This document shows, piece after piece, positions 1 through 7,189 of a DNA stretch of 10,582 bases. Every line of letters starts with the position of its first letter. Position 1 is the stretch's first letter. Where the stretch lies: contig CAZXCQ010000216.1 of NCBI GenBank assembly GCA_964639275.1, positions 1 through 10,582 on the forward strand, given 5' to 3'. A program made the translations under genes and the position numbers. Source of the stretch: CAZXCQ01 sp964639275. Lineage in GTDB: Bacteria > Desulfobacterota > DSM-4660 > Desulfatiglandales > Desulfatiglandaceae. Below the pieces are notes generated by a model. It was not told the origin of the DNA, did not search any database, and worked only from the letters and a program-made list of their open reading frames with translations.

Positions 1-2
1 CC

Positions 3-134
3 TGGTTTGATGACACCGCTGCAATGCGGACTTCAGCGGCCACGCCCGAGTATGCTGCGACCAGGGGAGATGAGGCCAATTTTCTGGCCAATGAATTACC
101 TTTTATTATCACAAAAGAAATAAAGATCGTTTGA
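3..134 (+). CDS. 3' end of an EthD-domain-like protein (partial)
   Basis: An open frame enters from the left edge and ends at TGA 132-134, giving the last 43 residues of a protein. The visible segment runs from WFDD through AAMRTS, a TPEYAATRGDEANFL stretch and PFIITKEIKIV. The pattern of an aromatic/acidic start, an 'AMR' helix, 'S/T-PEY', an acidic 'DEANFL' helix and a final beta strand is what I recall for the C-terminus of the EthD family (dimeric alpha-beta barrel proteins of about 100-230 residues). The other two plus frames are less protein-like: one has early stops, the other is rich in Pro/Arg. The start and most of the gene lie outside the window, so the function cannot be judged; EthD proteins are mostly uncharacterised. 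Confidence 0.55.
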   Translation, partial: WFDDTAAMRTSAATPEYAATRGDEANFLANELPFIITKEIKIV

Positions 135-231
135 GATTACCATCGATGCCGCCGCCAATATTCGCGCAAAAGACCTTCCTGCAACCCCGGAGACATTGGG
201 GAGGCCGTTGAGTTCTCTTCCCAAGAGGCAA

Positions 232-315
232 ATGGAAGGTGCTTCGCAAAAGGGTCAGAAACCGATAGAAGATATGCCAGATCAAACCCGAGCGAAAGGT
301 TTTGAAACCGGTTGA
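232..315 (+). CDS. Possible 27-codon leader ORF overlapping the porin start
   Basis: ATG at 232 follows GAGG (225-228) by only 3 bases. The frame stays open to TGA 313-315, whose last base is the A of the porin ATG at 315 (a TGATG junction). The peptide is short, polar and basic (several Lys/Arg) and I recognise no family. It could be a leader peptide that couples translation to the porin, whose own Shine-Dalgarno sequence is poor. It could also be the true charged N-terminus of the porin, cut off by a one-base indel, or plain chance. The frame is in fact open from 124, but has no usual start codon before TTG 196. Confidence 0.18.
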   Translation: MEGASQKGQKPIEDMPDQTRAKGFETG

Positions 316-1670
316 TGCCTATACCATGGATACCCCCGGCCCTGGTCTTTTCCCTTGGGCTCTTCTTTCCCCTCCTGGCTCAGTGTGGCAACGTTCAACC
401 CGACTCCACAACATCCGATACCCTCAACTCAGAAGACGATAACCCGCTAACACAGGTGGTACCGCCGTTAAGGGAAAAACTTTCCGGTTTTCGTGTCTAT
501 TGGTTGGAGGGGCTTCGGATAGATAACCGGAAGGAGACCATTCGAATCCGTGTGGGGGGGAGGCTGATGGGGGATAGCGGTCATATTGGAGCGGATAGTG
601 ATTTGAAAAAGGCCTTCCCTACCCTGGATGGTTATGATACCGAGCTTCGCCAACTGAGGCTGTCGGCAACAGCAACATTTTTTGATTTTGCCAAGATCAA
701 GTTCGAAATCGATTTTGCCCGGGTACAGGAGGTCAAGGACATCTGGCTTGGCCTAAGGGTGCCGGCTGTGGGCTACTTCAAAGTCGGCCACTTCAAAGAG
801 CCATTTTCGCTGGAAGAACTGACCAGCACCAAGTATATCACCTTTATGGAAAGATCTCTGCCGACCCTGGCGATTGCACCGGGCCGGAATATCGGAGTCA
901 TGTGCAGTGACACGGCCCTGGAAAGACGAATGACCTGGGCAATCGGTGCCTTTCTGGTCACCGGTTCTTTTGGGAGCGTGGGTGAGGCAACTGATCGCTT
1001 GACCAATGCCTTTGGCTATGCTTTTGCCGGCCGTATCACGGGCCTCCCTTACCATCTTGAAAATGGCGGGCAGCTCCTTCATCTCGGGGTTTCGTTTAGC
1101 CATCAAATTCGGGACCAGGACAGGGCGGATTCGCAGCTGAGATTGAGCGCGCTTCCCGAGACATTCCTTACAGACACAAGGCTTGTGGATACCGGGCCTT
1201 TTTCCACCAATGCGGTAAATCTTGTGAATTCGGAGTTGGCAGTGGTCTCTGGACCGCTTTCCCTTCAAGGGGAGCTTTTCCAGGTCTTTACCGATGCAGA
1301 TGGGGTTGGGGACCCGCATTTCTGGGGTTTTTATTGCTATGTGAGCTATTTTGTTACCGGGGAGCACCGCAATTATGATACAGCAAAGGGAACCTTCTTG
1401 GGGGTAAGACCCAGACAGAACTTTCACCCCTTTGAAGGGAGGTGGGGGGCGTTGGAGGTAGGAGTGCGATTCTCCTATCTGGACCTAAACGACGGGCAGA
1501 TCAAGGGGGGGGTTGAAAAGAACTTCACCGCAGGCCTCAACTGGTATCTCTACCCCGGCATCCGTGTGATGTTCAACTATATCCGGGCGAATGTTGAGGA
1601 CCGTGGCAGCCCTCAGGTCAGCGACGGTTCCGCAAATGTCTTCCAGGGGCGTTTCCAGATTCACTTCTGA
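315..1670 (+). CDS. Phosphate-selective-type outer-membrane porin (OprO/OprP family)
   Basis: This 451-residue protein is a predicted 16-strand beta-barrel porin of the Porin_O_P family, which forms trimeric anion channels (phosphate or polyphosphate in Pseudomonas). Family marks are the segment VGHFKEPFSLEELTSTKYIT, followed by MERSLPTLAIAPGRNIGV, alternating polar/hydrophobic strands, and a C-terminal strand ending QGRFQIHF with the terminal Phe used by the BAM machinery. Length is close to the usual 400-450. I chose ATG 315 over the TTG at 312; an in-frame stop lies at 303-305. The hydrophobic N-terminus (about residues 8-22) looks like a signal peptide but has no Lys/Arg before it, which is unusual, and no good ribosome site precedes it (AAAGG is 15 bases away). 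No pst or pho genes are nearby, so the substrate is unknown. The next gene, 61 bases downstream, may be co-transcribed. Confidence 0.87.
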   Translation: MPIPWIPPALVFSLGLFFPLLAQCGNVQPDSTTSDTLNSEDDNPLTQVVPPLREKLSGFRVYWLEGLRIDNRKETIRIRVGGRLMGDSGHIGADSDLKKAFPTLDGYDTELRQLRLSATATFFDFAKIKFEIDFARVQEVKDIWLGLRVPAVGYFKVGHFKEPFSLEELTSTKYITFMERSLPTLAIAPGRNIGVMCSDTALERRMTWAIGAFLVTGSFGSVGEATDRLTNAFGYAFAGRITGLPYHLENGGQLLHLGVSFSHQIRDQDRADSQLRLSALPETFLTDTRLVDTGPFSTNAVNLVNSELAVVSGPLSLQGELFQVFTDADGVGDPHFWGFYCYVSYFVTGEHRNYDTAKGTFLGVRPRQNFHPFEGRWGALEVGVRFSYLDLNDGQIKGGVEKNFTAGLNWYLYPGIRVMFNYIRANVEDRGSPQVSDGSANVFQGRFQIHF

Positions 1671-1731
1671 TGAATAAGGAAAGGGCCTTAAGGAGATGTA
1701 TTCGGAATACTCAAAAAGACGAGGTGATATG

Positions 1732-2193
1732 ATGAAAAGATATCATGGTTTTGCTCGTGTAGTTGGGTTTATCCTTGTTTCCATGGTTATTTCAGGTTGC
1801 GGTGCCAGGCAGACAGAAGGGCCTGCAAAGACCCATGAATCCACCTGTGTCCAGGGGACAGTCTGGTATCGAAGCCCAAGCGATTCAACCCTGCTTCGGT
1901 ATCCTCAGGCCAAAATTACTGCCTGGCGTCAGAGGACAGACAACCCGTTGGGGGAGGCTCATGCCGACAGATCGGGCAACTACTGTATAGAGGTGCCGGC
2001 TGGGGGTTTTAGGATGGATCTCAGGGTCTGGGGATTACAGCGTCTGGGCAAGATCAATTATGCTTGTCAGGGCTCAGTAGAGGGCATTGAGAGCGGGACA
2101 GACGCCATGAGATGTGGTGAGGGATGCCCAAAGACTGACATTGTTGTTGAGTGTAGAGAATTTATCCCCGGCCAACGGCGCTTTGACTATTGA
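1732..2193 (+). CDS. Cysteine-rich lipoprotein, carboxypeptidase-regulatory-like fold
   Basis: A 153-residue predicted lipoprotein. The start at 1732 is preferred because GAGGTG (1721-1726) lies 5 bases upstream; ATG 1729 is nearly as possible, while ATG 1696 abuts AAGGAG with no spacing. The signal peptide has KR at residues 2-3, a hydrophobic core and the lipobox ISGC, with lipidated Cys23 followed by Gly, which predicts sorting to the outer membrane. The mature part has a segment of the type 'V-x-G-T-V ... P-x-A-x-I-T-A-W ... T-D-x-x-G-x-Y-x-I-x-V-P-A-G', typical of small Ig-like/transthyretin-like (carboxypeptidase regulatory) domains. Besides Cys23 there are six more cysteines, enough for three disulfides or a metal site. 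It follows the porin and may work with it at the outer membrane; this is inferred from position alone. I do not recognise the specific family. Confidence 0.72.
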   Translation: MKRYHGFARVVGFILVSMVISGCGARQTEGPAKTHESTCVQGTVWYRSPSDSTLLRYPQAKITAWRQRTDNPLGEAHADRSGNYCIEVPAGGFRMDLRVWGLQRLGKINYACQGSVEGIESGTDAMRCGEGCPKTDIVVECREFIPGQRRFDY

Positions 2194-2275
2194 CGCCAGA
2201 CGGCCTGTTGCCATTTTTGACATGCCGGCCTTCCCGGAAACAAAGCCCCTGATCGATTCGGGCCATCCCTGGATC

Positions 2276-2304
2276 TTGACACACCGGCATATTTCGCGTA
2301 AACT
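2276..2304 (+). promoter_or_regulatory. Probable sigma70-type promoter of the ATPase-chemosensory cluster
   Basis: A perfect -35 box TTGACA (2276-2281) is followed after exactly 17 bases by TAAACT (2299-2304), which matches four of six -10 positions including the key T1, A2 and T6. Transcription would begin near 2311, leaving a leader of about 75 bases before the ATPase start at 2387. A TATAAG lies at 2304-2309, but its spacing of 22 is too long for the same -35 box. I see no recognisable riboswitch in the leader. Confidence 0.55.
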
Positions 2305-2386
2305 ATAAGAATAAAAAGGGAATTTTCGTCCGGACCCGAAGATTGGTGCCGATGAGCGATAGTTTTTTGAGGGACGGGGAATCTAT

Positions 2387-4612
2387 ATGAATAAGATAGA
2401 GGAAAGGCTCCGTCTTGTTGACGAGAGAACCGTGGTATCCACCAAAAAAAATGCGAATGATATGACTCCTGCGGGTATTTCCGCAGCAGAGAAGGCCACA
2501 CTGGTTCAGGAGAGGGTTCGTGAAATTCTGGAAAACGCCTCGGCCTTGAGGGAATTGGGCCTTATAGACGATGCAGTCGCTGAATACGAAAGACTATTCG
2601 GATCCGGTTATCCCGCCACAAGACTGATCCCCGAACTGGTCTTATGCCTTTCAACAAAATATTCCCCTGCCAGCCTGATAGTTCGAATGGAAGAGTTAAT
2701 CCACAGACGGCCACTTACCCAGGCCGAGAGGGCACAAATCAAGTTCGTGCTTGGTCTTGAGATGGAGAAAAGACACCACAGAGACCTGGCAGTTGATCTC
2801 TATAAGGCCGCGTCAGCCATTGATCCGGGGAACAAGGAAATCAGGGATAGACTCCATCAGATAGTCTCCGGTTTCACTTCCGGTTCTCGGTATGATTATC
2901 TCCTTCGTGAAAAGATAGTGACTGCCGAGCAGCTGCAAAAGGCGCTTGCCACGTCAAAGAAGGTGGGAAAAAGCGTGGAATTTGTCCTGATCGATCAATT
3001 CAAGGTAAGCAAGGAAAGCATCGGGAGGTCGCTATCCAGTTATTACGGCTACCCCTTTAAGGGCTTTGACCCATCCATACCGATCCCGGTAGAACTCATC
3101 CGTAGCCTGAAAAAGTCTTTTCTGTTGCACGATATGTGGGTTCCACTCACATGGGGGAAGAATGGGGTGGAGATACTGATCGACGACCCTCGTGATCTGA
3201 GAAAGACAGGGCTGATCAGGGCTCTGATAAAGACCCAAAAGATAGCCTTATCCGTTGGGATCAAGGAGGATATCGAGCAATACATCAGGCACTCCTTCGA
3301 AAAGAGGGAGGAAGACTCTATTGAGGAAATGATCAGGGAACTGGACCTGATCCCGGATGTCTCTCTTGAGGAAGAAGAAGAGACAGAAGAAGAGGAAATC
3401 CCGGATGAGGGTTCTGGCCAGATCGTGCGGCTCGTTGATCAAATCATCATCACTGCATACCAGAAGAATGCCTCGGATATTCACATAGAGCCCTCGCCGG
3501 TCTACAAAAAGACCGGGATCCGTTTCCGATTGGATGGTGTCTGTCAAGAGTATGTGCAGGTGCCCAATTCCATGGCCAAGGCGATCGTCTCAAGGATAAA
3601 GGTTATGGCCGGCCTCGATATCGCCGAAAGACGTTTGCCTCAGGATGGCAAGATAAAATTCAAACGCAAAGGCATCCCCAGCTTTGAGATCCGGTTGGCC
3701 ACCCTCCCCACCACCGGCGGGCATGAGGACGCCGTATTGAGGATTCTGGGTGCGGCCGGTGCAATGAAGATCGATCAAATGGGGTTAAATGAGCGGAATC
3801 TGGAGGTCTTAAAGAGGGTCATTTCCAAGCCCTATGGGCTGATATTGGCGGTCGGGCCCACCGGTTCGGGCAAGACAACCACACTGCACTCCGCCCTGGG
3901 CCACATCAACAAGCCGGGGATCAAGATCTGGACGGCAGAAGACCCTGTGGAGATTACCCAACCCGGCTTGAGACAGGTGGAGGTGAAACCCAGAATTGGT
4001 CTTGATTTTGCACGGGTCATGCGCTCCTTTCTCAGGGCAGACCCTGATGTCATTATGATCGGTGAGATGCGAGACCGTGAGACTGCCGCGATTGCAATTG
4101 AGGCCTCCCTGACCGGTCACCTCGTCTTTTCCACCCTCCACACCAACAACGCCCCTGAGACAGTCACAAGGTTGTTGGACATGGGGTTAAATCCTATCAA
4201 CTTCTCCGACGCATTTTTGTGTGTACTCGCCCAGAGGCTGGCCAGGAGGCTTTGCCTCAATTGCCGCAAGGAGTATCACCCGTCAGAAAAAGAGTTTGAA
4301 GAGCTGGCCGTCGAATATGGCAAGGAACGCTTTGAGGCCACAGGGTTAAGATACACCCCTGGGTTAAAACTCTATCGTTCAGCGGGGTGTAAAAAATGCT
4401 CAGGAACGGGCTATAAGGGCCGTATGGGTATCCATGAATTGATCGAGGGGACGTCTCAAATAAAGAGGCTTATAAAACGGCAGGCCAGCACCGAAGAGAT
4501 CTCTCGGCAGGCCACAAGGGAGGGGACGACCACCTTGAAGCAAGACGGTATCAAAAAGGTGTTTCAGGGGCTGACCGATATGGGCGAAATACGCCGGGTT
4601 TGTATCGAATAG
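2387..4612 (+). CDS. PilB/GspE-family secretion or type IV pilus assembly ATPase
   Basis: A 741-residue hexameric motor ATPase of the type II secretion/type IV pilus superfamily, expected at the inner face of the cytoplasmic membrane. Start ATG 2387 has GGGGA (2376-2380) 6 bases upstream. Residues about 25-160 are helical and TPR-like (for example DDAVAEYERLF). Residues about 167-305 match the MshEN/T2SSE_N fold. An acidic linker (about 328-341) follows. The motor core has the Asp box SDIHIEP (363-369), Walker A GPTGSGKT (490-497), Walker B/Glu region VIMIGEMRDRETA (555-567) and His box TGHLVFSTLHTNNA (576-589). A zinc-binding tetracysteine motif, C623/C626 and C668/C671, marks the PilB/GspE extension rather than PilT. 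No PilC, PilT, pilin or Gsp genes are in the window. It precedes a chemosensory set by 109 bases, on the same strand. Whether it is PilB or GspE cannot be settled here. Confidence 0.93.
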   Translation: MNKIEERLRLVDERTVVSTKKNANDMTPAGISAAEKATLVQERVREILENASALRELGLIDDAVAEYERLFGSGYPATRLIPELVLCLSTKYSPASLIVRMEELIHRRPLTQAERAQIKFVLGLEMEKRHHRDLAVDLYKAASAIDPGNKEIRDRLHQIVSGFTSGSRYDYLLREKIVTAEQLQKALATSKKVGKSVEFVLIDQFKVSKESIGRSLSSYYGYPFKGFDPSIPIPVELIRSLKKSFLLHDMWVPLTWGKNGVEILIDDPRDLRKTGLIRALIKTQKIALSVGIKEDIEQYIRHSFEKREEDSIEEMIRELDLIPDVSLEEEEETEEEEIPDEGSGQIVRLVDQIIITAYQKNASDIHIEPSPVYKKTGIRFRLDGVCQEYVQVPNSMAKAIVSRIKVMAGLDIAERRLPQDGKIKFKRKGIPSFEIRLATLPTTGGHEDAVLRILGAAGAMKIDQMGLNERNLEVLKRVISKPYGLILAVGPTGSGKTTTLHSALGHINKPGIKIWTAEDPVEITQPGLRQVEVKPRIGLDFARVMRSFLRADPDVIMIGEMRDRETAAIAIEASLTGHLVFSTLHTNNAPETVTRLLDMGLNPINFSDAFLCVLAQRLARRLCLNCRKEYHPSEKEFEELAVEYGKERFEATGLRYTPGLKLYRSAGCKKCSGTGYKGRMGIHELIEGTSQIKRLIKRQASTEEISRQATREGTTTLKQDGIKKVFQGLTDMGEIRRVCIE

Positions 4613-4721
4613 TGGATATTGCTGAGTCCACATCTTGGCTACAGGGCCCTTTTTGTTGCCAAAACAAGATCCGATCCGCACCCGGGGATGCGCAAGACCT
4701 ATTCCATCGCAGGGGGTCAAA

Positions 4722-5528
4722 ATGTCCAGGAGAGTCTTGGTGATAGACAATGACTTCTTTTTTGTGGAATTCCTTGCCGACTTACTGGAGGACAGGGGAT
4801 ACGACGTTGTCAAGGCCTATGATGGAAAGGAGGGCATTTCAAAACTTGAGGAGGGATCATTCGATTTCATCTTTGTGGATTTGATCATGCCAAAGGTGGA
4901 CGGCAAACAGTTTATCGGGTTTGTCCGGAAGAGATACCCTGATGCCAGTTTTCCCATAATCGCCATGTCAGCGACACTCATTGAGCGGGAAGATAATATG
5001 GGGGATATCGGGGGTGATTATTATCTTGCAAAGGGGCCGATAAACGAAATGGCCGAACGCGTCAATAGGCTTGTGGACAGGATAGAAAAACAACCCTTCT
5101 TTGAGCATGGCGGCGAAACCTTTTTGGAGCCTGGAAAGCTCCATCCAAGACAGGTTACCGGGGAGTTGGTGGAAAGACTGGATTTTCAACTCGGCGTCTT
5201 TGAGAGCATCGGGATTGGGATCATAGTCATTGACAGGGACGTCAAGATCATCGGTGTAAACCCATCGGCGCTTGAGATATTGAATCGGTCTATCGGAGAT
5301 GTCTTGAACCAGCATATCGCAAGCATCTTCCCACCCGGCGAAAACAGAAGCCTGGTCAATGCGCTCAAGGAAATCGTGCGCGATCGGGGGCTAGCAAGGC
5401 GCGTTCTTAAGGCCACCCTTTACGCCAAGGAGATCCGGGTCATCGTATCGGTGCTTCGGGTAAGGGGCAAGATAGCGGGGTGGATTATGGCCATGGAGGA
5501 TTCATATCAATGGGTAGAACAAGCATAA
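4722..5528 (+). CDS. Response regulator, receiver-PAS
   Basis: A 268-residue protein with an N-terminal CheY-like receiver (about 4-120) and a C-terminal PAS domain (about 153-265), with no DNA-binding or enzymatic output. ATG 4722 is preferred because GGGGG (4712-4716) sits 5 bases upstream; a longer form from TTG 4635 has no ribosome site and adds unrelated sequence. Key receiver residues are Asp9, phospho-acceptor Asp53 in FVDLIMPKVDG, Ser83 and Lys104. The second acidic position (Asp13 of CheY) is Asn10, a tolerated variant. The PAS part carries the typical 'IGIGIIVIDRDVKIIGVNPSAL' type start, shown here only in outline, and could bind a ligand or mediate contacts. It is the only receiver in the window and so the likely target of the CheA encoded downstream. 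Its 3' end overlaps the receptor gene by 19 bases, which implies translational coupling. Confidence 0.87.
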   Translation: MSRRVLVIDNDFFFVEFLADLLEDRGYDVVKAYDGKEGISKLEEGSFDFIFVDLIMPKVDGKQFIGFVRKRYPDASFPIIAMSATLIEREDNMGDIGGDYYLAKGPINEMAERVNRLVDRIEKQPFFEHGGETFLEPGKLHPRQVTGELVERLDFQLGVFESIGIGIIVIDRDVKIIGVNPSALEILNRSIGDVLNQHIASIFPPGENRSLVNALKEIVRDRGLARRVLKATLYAKEIRVIVSVLRVRGKIAGWIMAMEDSYQWVEQA

Positions 5529-6763
5529 AGAACAAACTCATTCTCAGTTTTCTGGCGTTGCTGTTTATCGTTATGGTGGGAGTTGGCATCGTCAACTGGA
5601 TGACCGAGGATTTTTATCTTGCCCAGGCAATCTCCACTGCCCTGGCCATGGCAGCCGGAATCATTCTTGGCAGTGTTTTCTCCAGATCGTTTGTAAGGAG
5701 ACTGGACAGTCTCAGCAATATTGCCAGGGAGATCAGCCGTGGCGACCTCTCAAGGGATATCCCTTTGTTATCTCAAGACGAACTCCGCGATCTTGAAGAG
5801 ATATTCGCAACCATGGTCAGTGATCTTAGAAAGATGATATCTGACATGAAAGAGGTTTCCTTACGGATAGAAGAAACCAGTTTAGGCCTTACCGAGCTGG
5901 TGGAAAAGGTCTTGTCAAACAGCAAGGCGATAGATCAGTCGGCAAGGGCCATTGCCAAGGGTTCAGAGGAGCAGACGCGTATCGTTCAGGAGACCTCCCT
6001 CAGAGTCGACAATGGACTAAAGGAGATGGACGAGATAGTCGGCCAATCGGCCCTTACGGTTTCCAAGATCAATGAGGCAAGGAATAGGGCTGAGAGGGGT
6101 GAAGCCAATGCCCGTGAGACCATGAAGCACCTGGAAGGGGTGCTCAGACAGATGGCCGAACATACAGAACCGATTTACCGGTTGGCCAACAAGGTGGAAA
6201 AGATCAAACTGGTGATGAGCGTGATGGATGAAATCGCTCAAAAGACAGACCTTTTATCCCTTAACGCATCTATTGAGGCAACGAGGGCAGGGGAGTTGGG
6301 CAAAGGTTTTGCCCTTGTTGCCAACGAAATAAGGACTATGGCAGAAAATTCGAGGGACTCCTCCCATGAGATCAAGAAAACAATAGAGGACATCCTTGAG
6401 GACAACAAGGCGGTCCTGGACGCCTTGCTAAAGAGCCAGGAAGGGATAAATAGGGGGCGTGAAATTATCGATGGGATCGCCGATATATTTGCTGAGACCC
6501 TTTCAGGGGTCAAGGGTATTTCTTCGGAAGTCCAGACGATGGAGAAAGTGACAAGCCATCAAGCAAAACAGATGAGGGGGCTTCTTGGTCACTTTCAGGA
6601 CCTCTCGAGACTGGCCCACGAGAATTTTATCTCCACCCAAAAGACGACCATCGGTACCAAGAACCAGGAAGAAGACGTCAAGAAAATCGTCGATACCATC
6701 AGTTCTCTGGGCAGGCTTTCAGCGAAGATGATGGATGCCCAGCAGCGCTTTAGGCTTGGCTAG
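5510..6763 (+). CDS. Methyl-accepting chemotaxis protein without a sensor domain
   Basis: A 417-residue chemoreceptor. ATG 5510 has GGAGGA (5495-5500) 9 bases upstream; the in-frame GTG 5480 is less likely. TM1 is about residues 10-28, TM2 about 41-57, and the loop between them is only about 12 residues, so there is no periplasmic ligand-binding domain. A HAMP domain follows (about 58-110, with ISRGDLSRDIP and DELRDLEEIF), then a long coiled coil. The hairpin tip (about 241-267) keeps LNASIEATRAGE, including Glu256 and Arg259, the residues used for trimer and CheA/CheW contacts. Tip positions usually Q-T-N read K-T-D (245-247). It overlaps the response regulator gene and ends 9 bases before cheW, so the cluster is tightly coupled. 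The input may come from the membrane, a partner protein, or the neighbouring ATPase; the sequence does not say which. Confidence 0.9.
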   Translation: MGRTSIKNKLILSFLALLFIVMVGVGIVNWMTEDFYLAQAISTALAMAAGIILGSVFSRSFVRRLDSLSNIAREISRGDLSRDIPLLSQDELRDLEEIFATMVSDLRKMISDMKEVSLRIEETSLGLTELVEKVLSNSKAIDQSARAIAKGSEEQTRIVQETSLRVDNGLKEMDEIVGQSALTVSKINEARNRAERGEANARETMKHLEGVLRQMAEHTEPIYRLANKVEKIKLVMSVMDEIAQKTDLLSLNASIEATRAGELGKGFALVANEIRTMAENSRDSSHEIKKTIEDILEDNKAVLDALLKSQEGINRGREIIDGIADIFAETLSGVKGISSEVQTMEKVTSHQAKQMRGLLGHFQDLSRLAHENFISTQKTTIGTKNQEEDVKKIVDTISSLGRLSAKMMDAQQRFRLG

Positions 6764-6772
6764 TTTTCCACA

Positions 6773-7189
6773 ATGGAGTGTCTTACCTTTAAAGCAGCGG
6801 GCAGGCACCTCGGGATTGAGATCCGGTATATCCACCGGGTGGTCGATGAGTTCACCATAACCCCTGTGCCGCTCCTCCCCTCGTGTCACTTGGGCCTATT
6901 ATACTACAGGGGAGAGCTATTTGATGTTATCGACCTAGGCAATCTCCTGGAGGAGAGAAAGGACGTCAAGCCCGGTGCTGTTGGGAAGAATCATCGCATC
7001 ATACTCTTGAAGTGGAACCAGAAGAACTTGGCATTGGTGCCTGATGAGATAATCGGTCTTAACCGGGTGGAGGATCGCAAGGAAGAAGATGGCTTCAATT
7101 CCCAGGGGGAACTCAAAATAGAGTTGATTACCCCTGACCATATCTGGGAGATGTTATCAGGGCTTTCTTATGGATATGGCAAAGTATGA
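6773..7189 (+). CDS. cheW: CheW-like coupling protein
   Basis: A 138-residue single-domain CheW, which links receptor tips to CheA in chemosensory arrays. It shows the SH3-like CheW pattern: LTFKAAGRHLGIEI near the start, a central YYRGELFDVIDLGNLL (the family's 'RG-x-x-x-x-VIDL' signature) and LVPDEIIGLNRV in the second subdomain. It is slightly shorter than the usual 150-170 residues. ATG 6773 lies 9 bases after the receptor stop and has no clear Shine-Dalgarno sequence, so translation probably depends on ribosomes re-initiating after the receptor gene. Its 3' end overlaps cheA by 20 bases. Together with the receptor and CheA it makes a complete core signalling unit. Confidence 0.88.
   Translation: MECLTFKAAGRHLGIEIRYIHRVVDEFTITPVPLLPSCHLGLLYYRGELFDVIDLGNLLEERKDVKPGAVGKNHRIILLKWNQKNLALVPDEIIGLNRVEDRKEEDGFNSQGELKIELITPDHIWEMLSGLSYGYGKV

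Noticed and set aside
315..400. Lipobox-like LLAQC in the porin N-terminus
   Set aside because: Gln at the -1 position does not fit the lipobox, and beta-barrel porins of this family are not lipoproteins.
753..1427. Long minus-strand open frame of 224 codons opposite the porin
   Set aside because: It lies wholly inside a well-supported porin gene, has no ribosome site I can see and its translation looks like no known protein; it is a shadow of the plus-strand gene.
1698..1710. 13-base perfect palindrome GTATTC-G-GAATAC before the lipoprotein gene
   Set aside because: It could be an operator half-site pair, but it is short, single, and lies within transcribed spacer; there is nothing else to support a binding site.
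4634..4670. Possible hairpin TTGGC/GCCAA with a T run in the 109-base gap after the ATPase gene
   Set aside because: The stem is only 5 bp, with an 18-base loop holding the T run inside it, so it is not a convincing terminator.
4635..4721. N-terminal extension of the response regulator from TTG 4635
   Set aside because: No ribosome site at TTG, the added residues are not receiver-like, and ATG 4722 has a well-placed GGGGG and starts right at the first beta strand.
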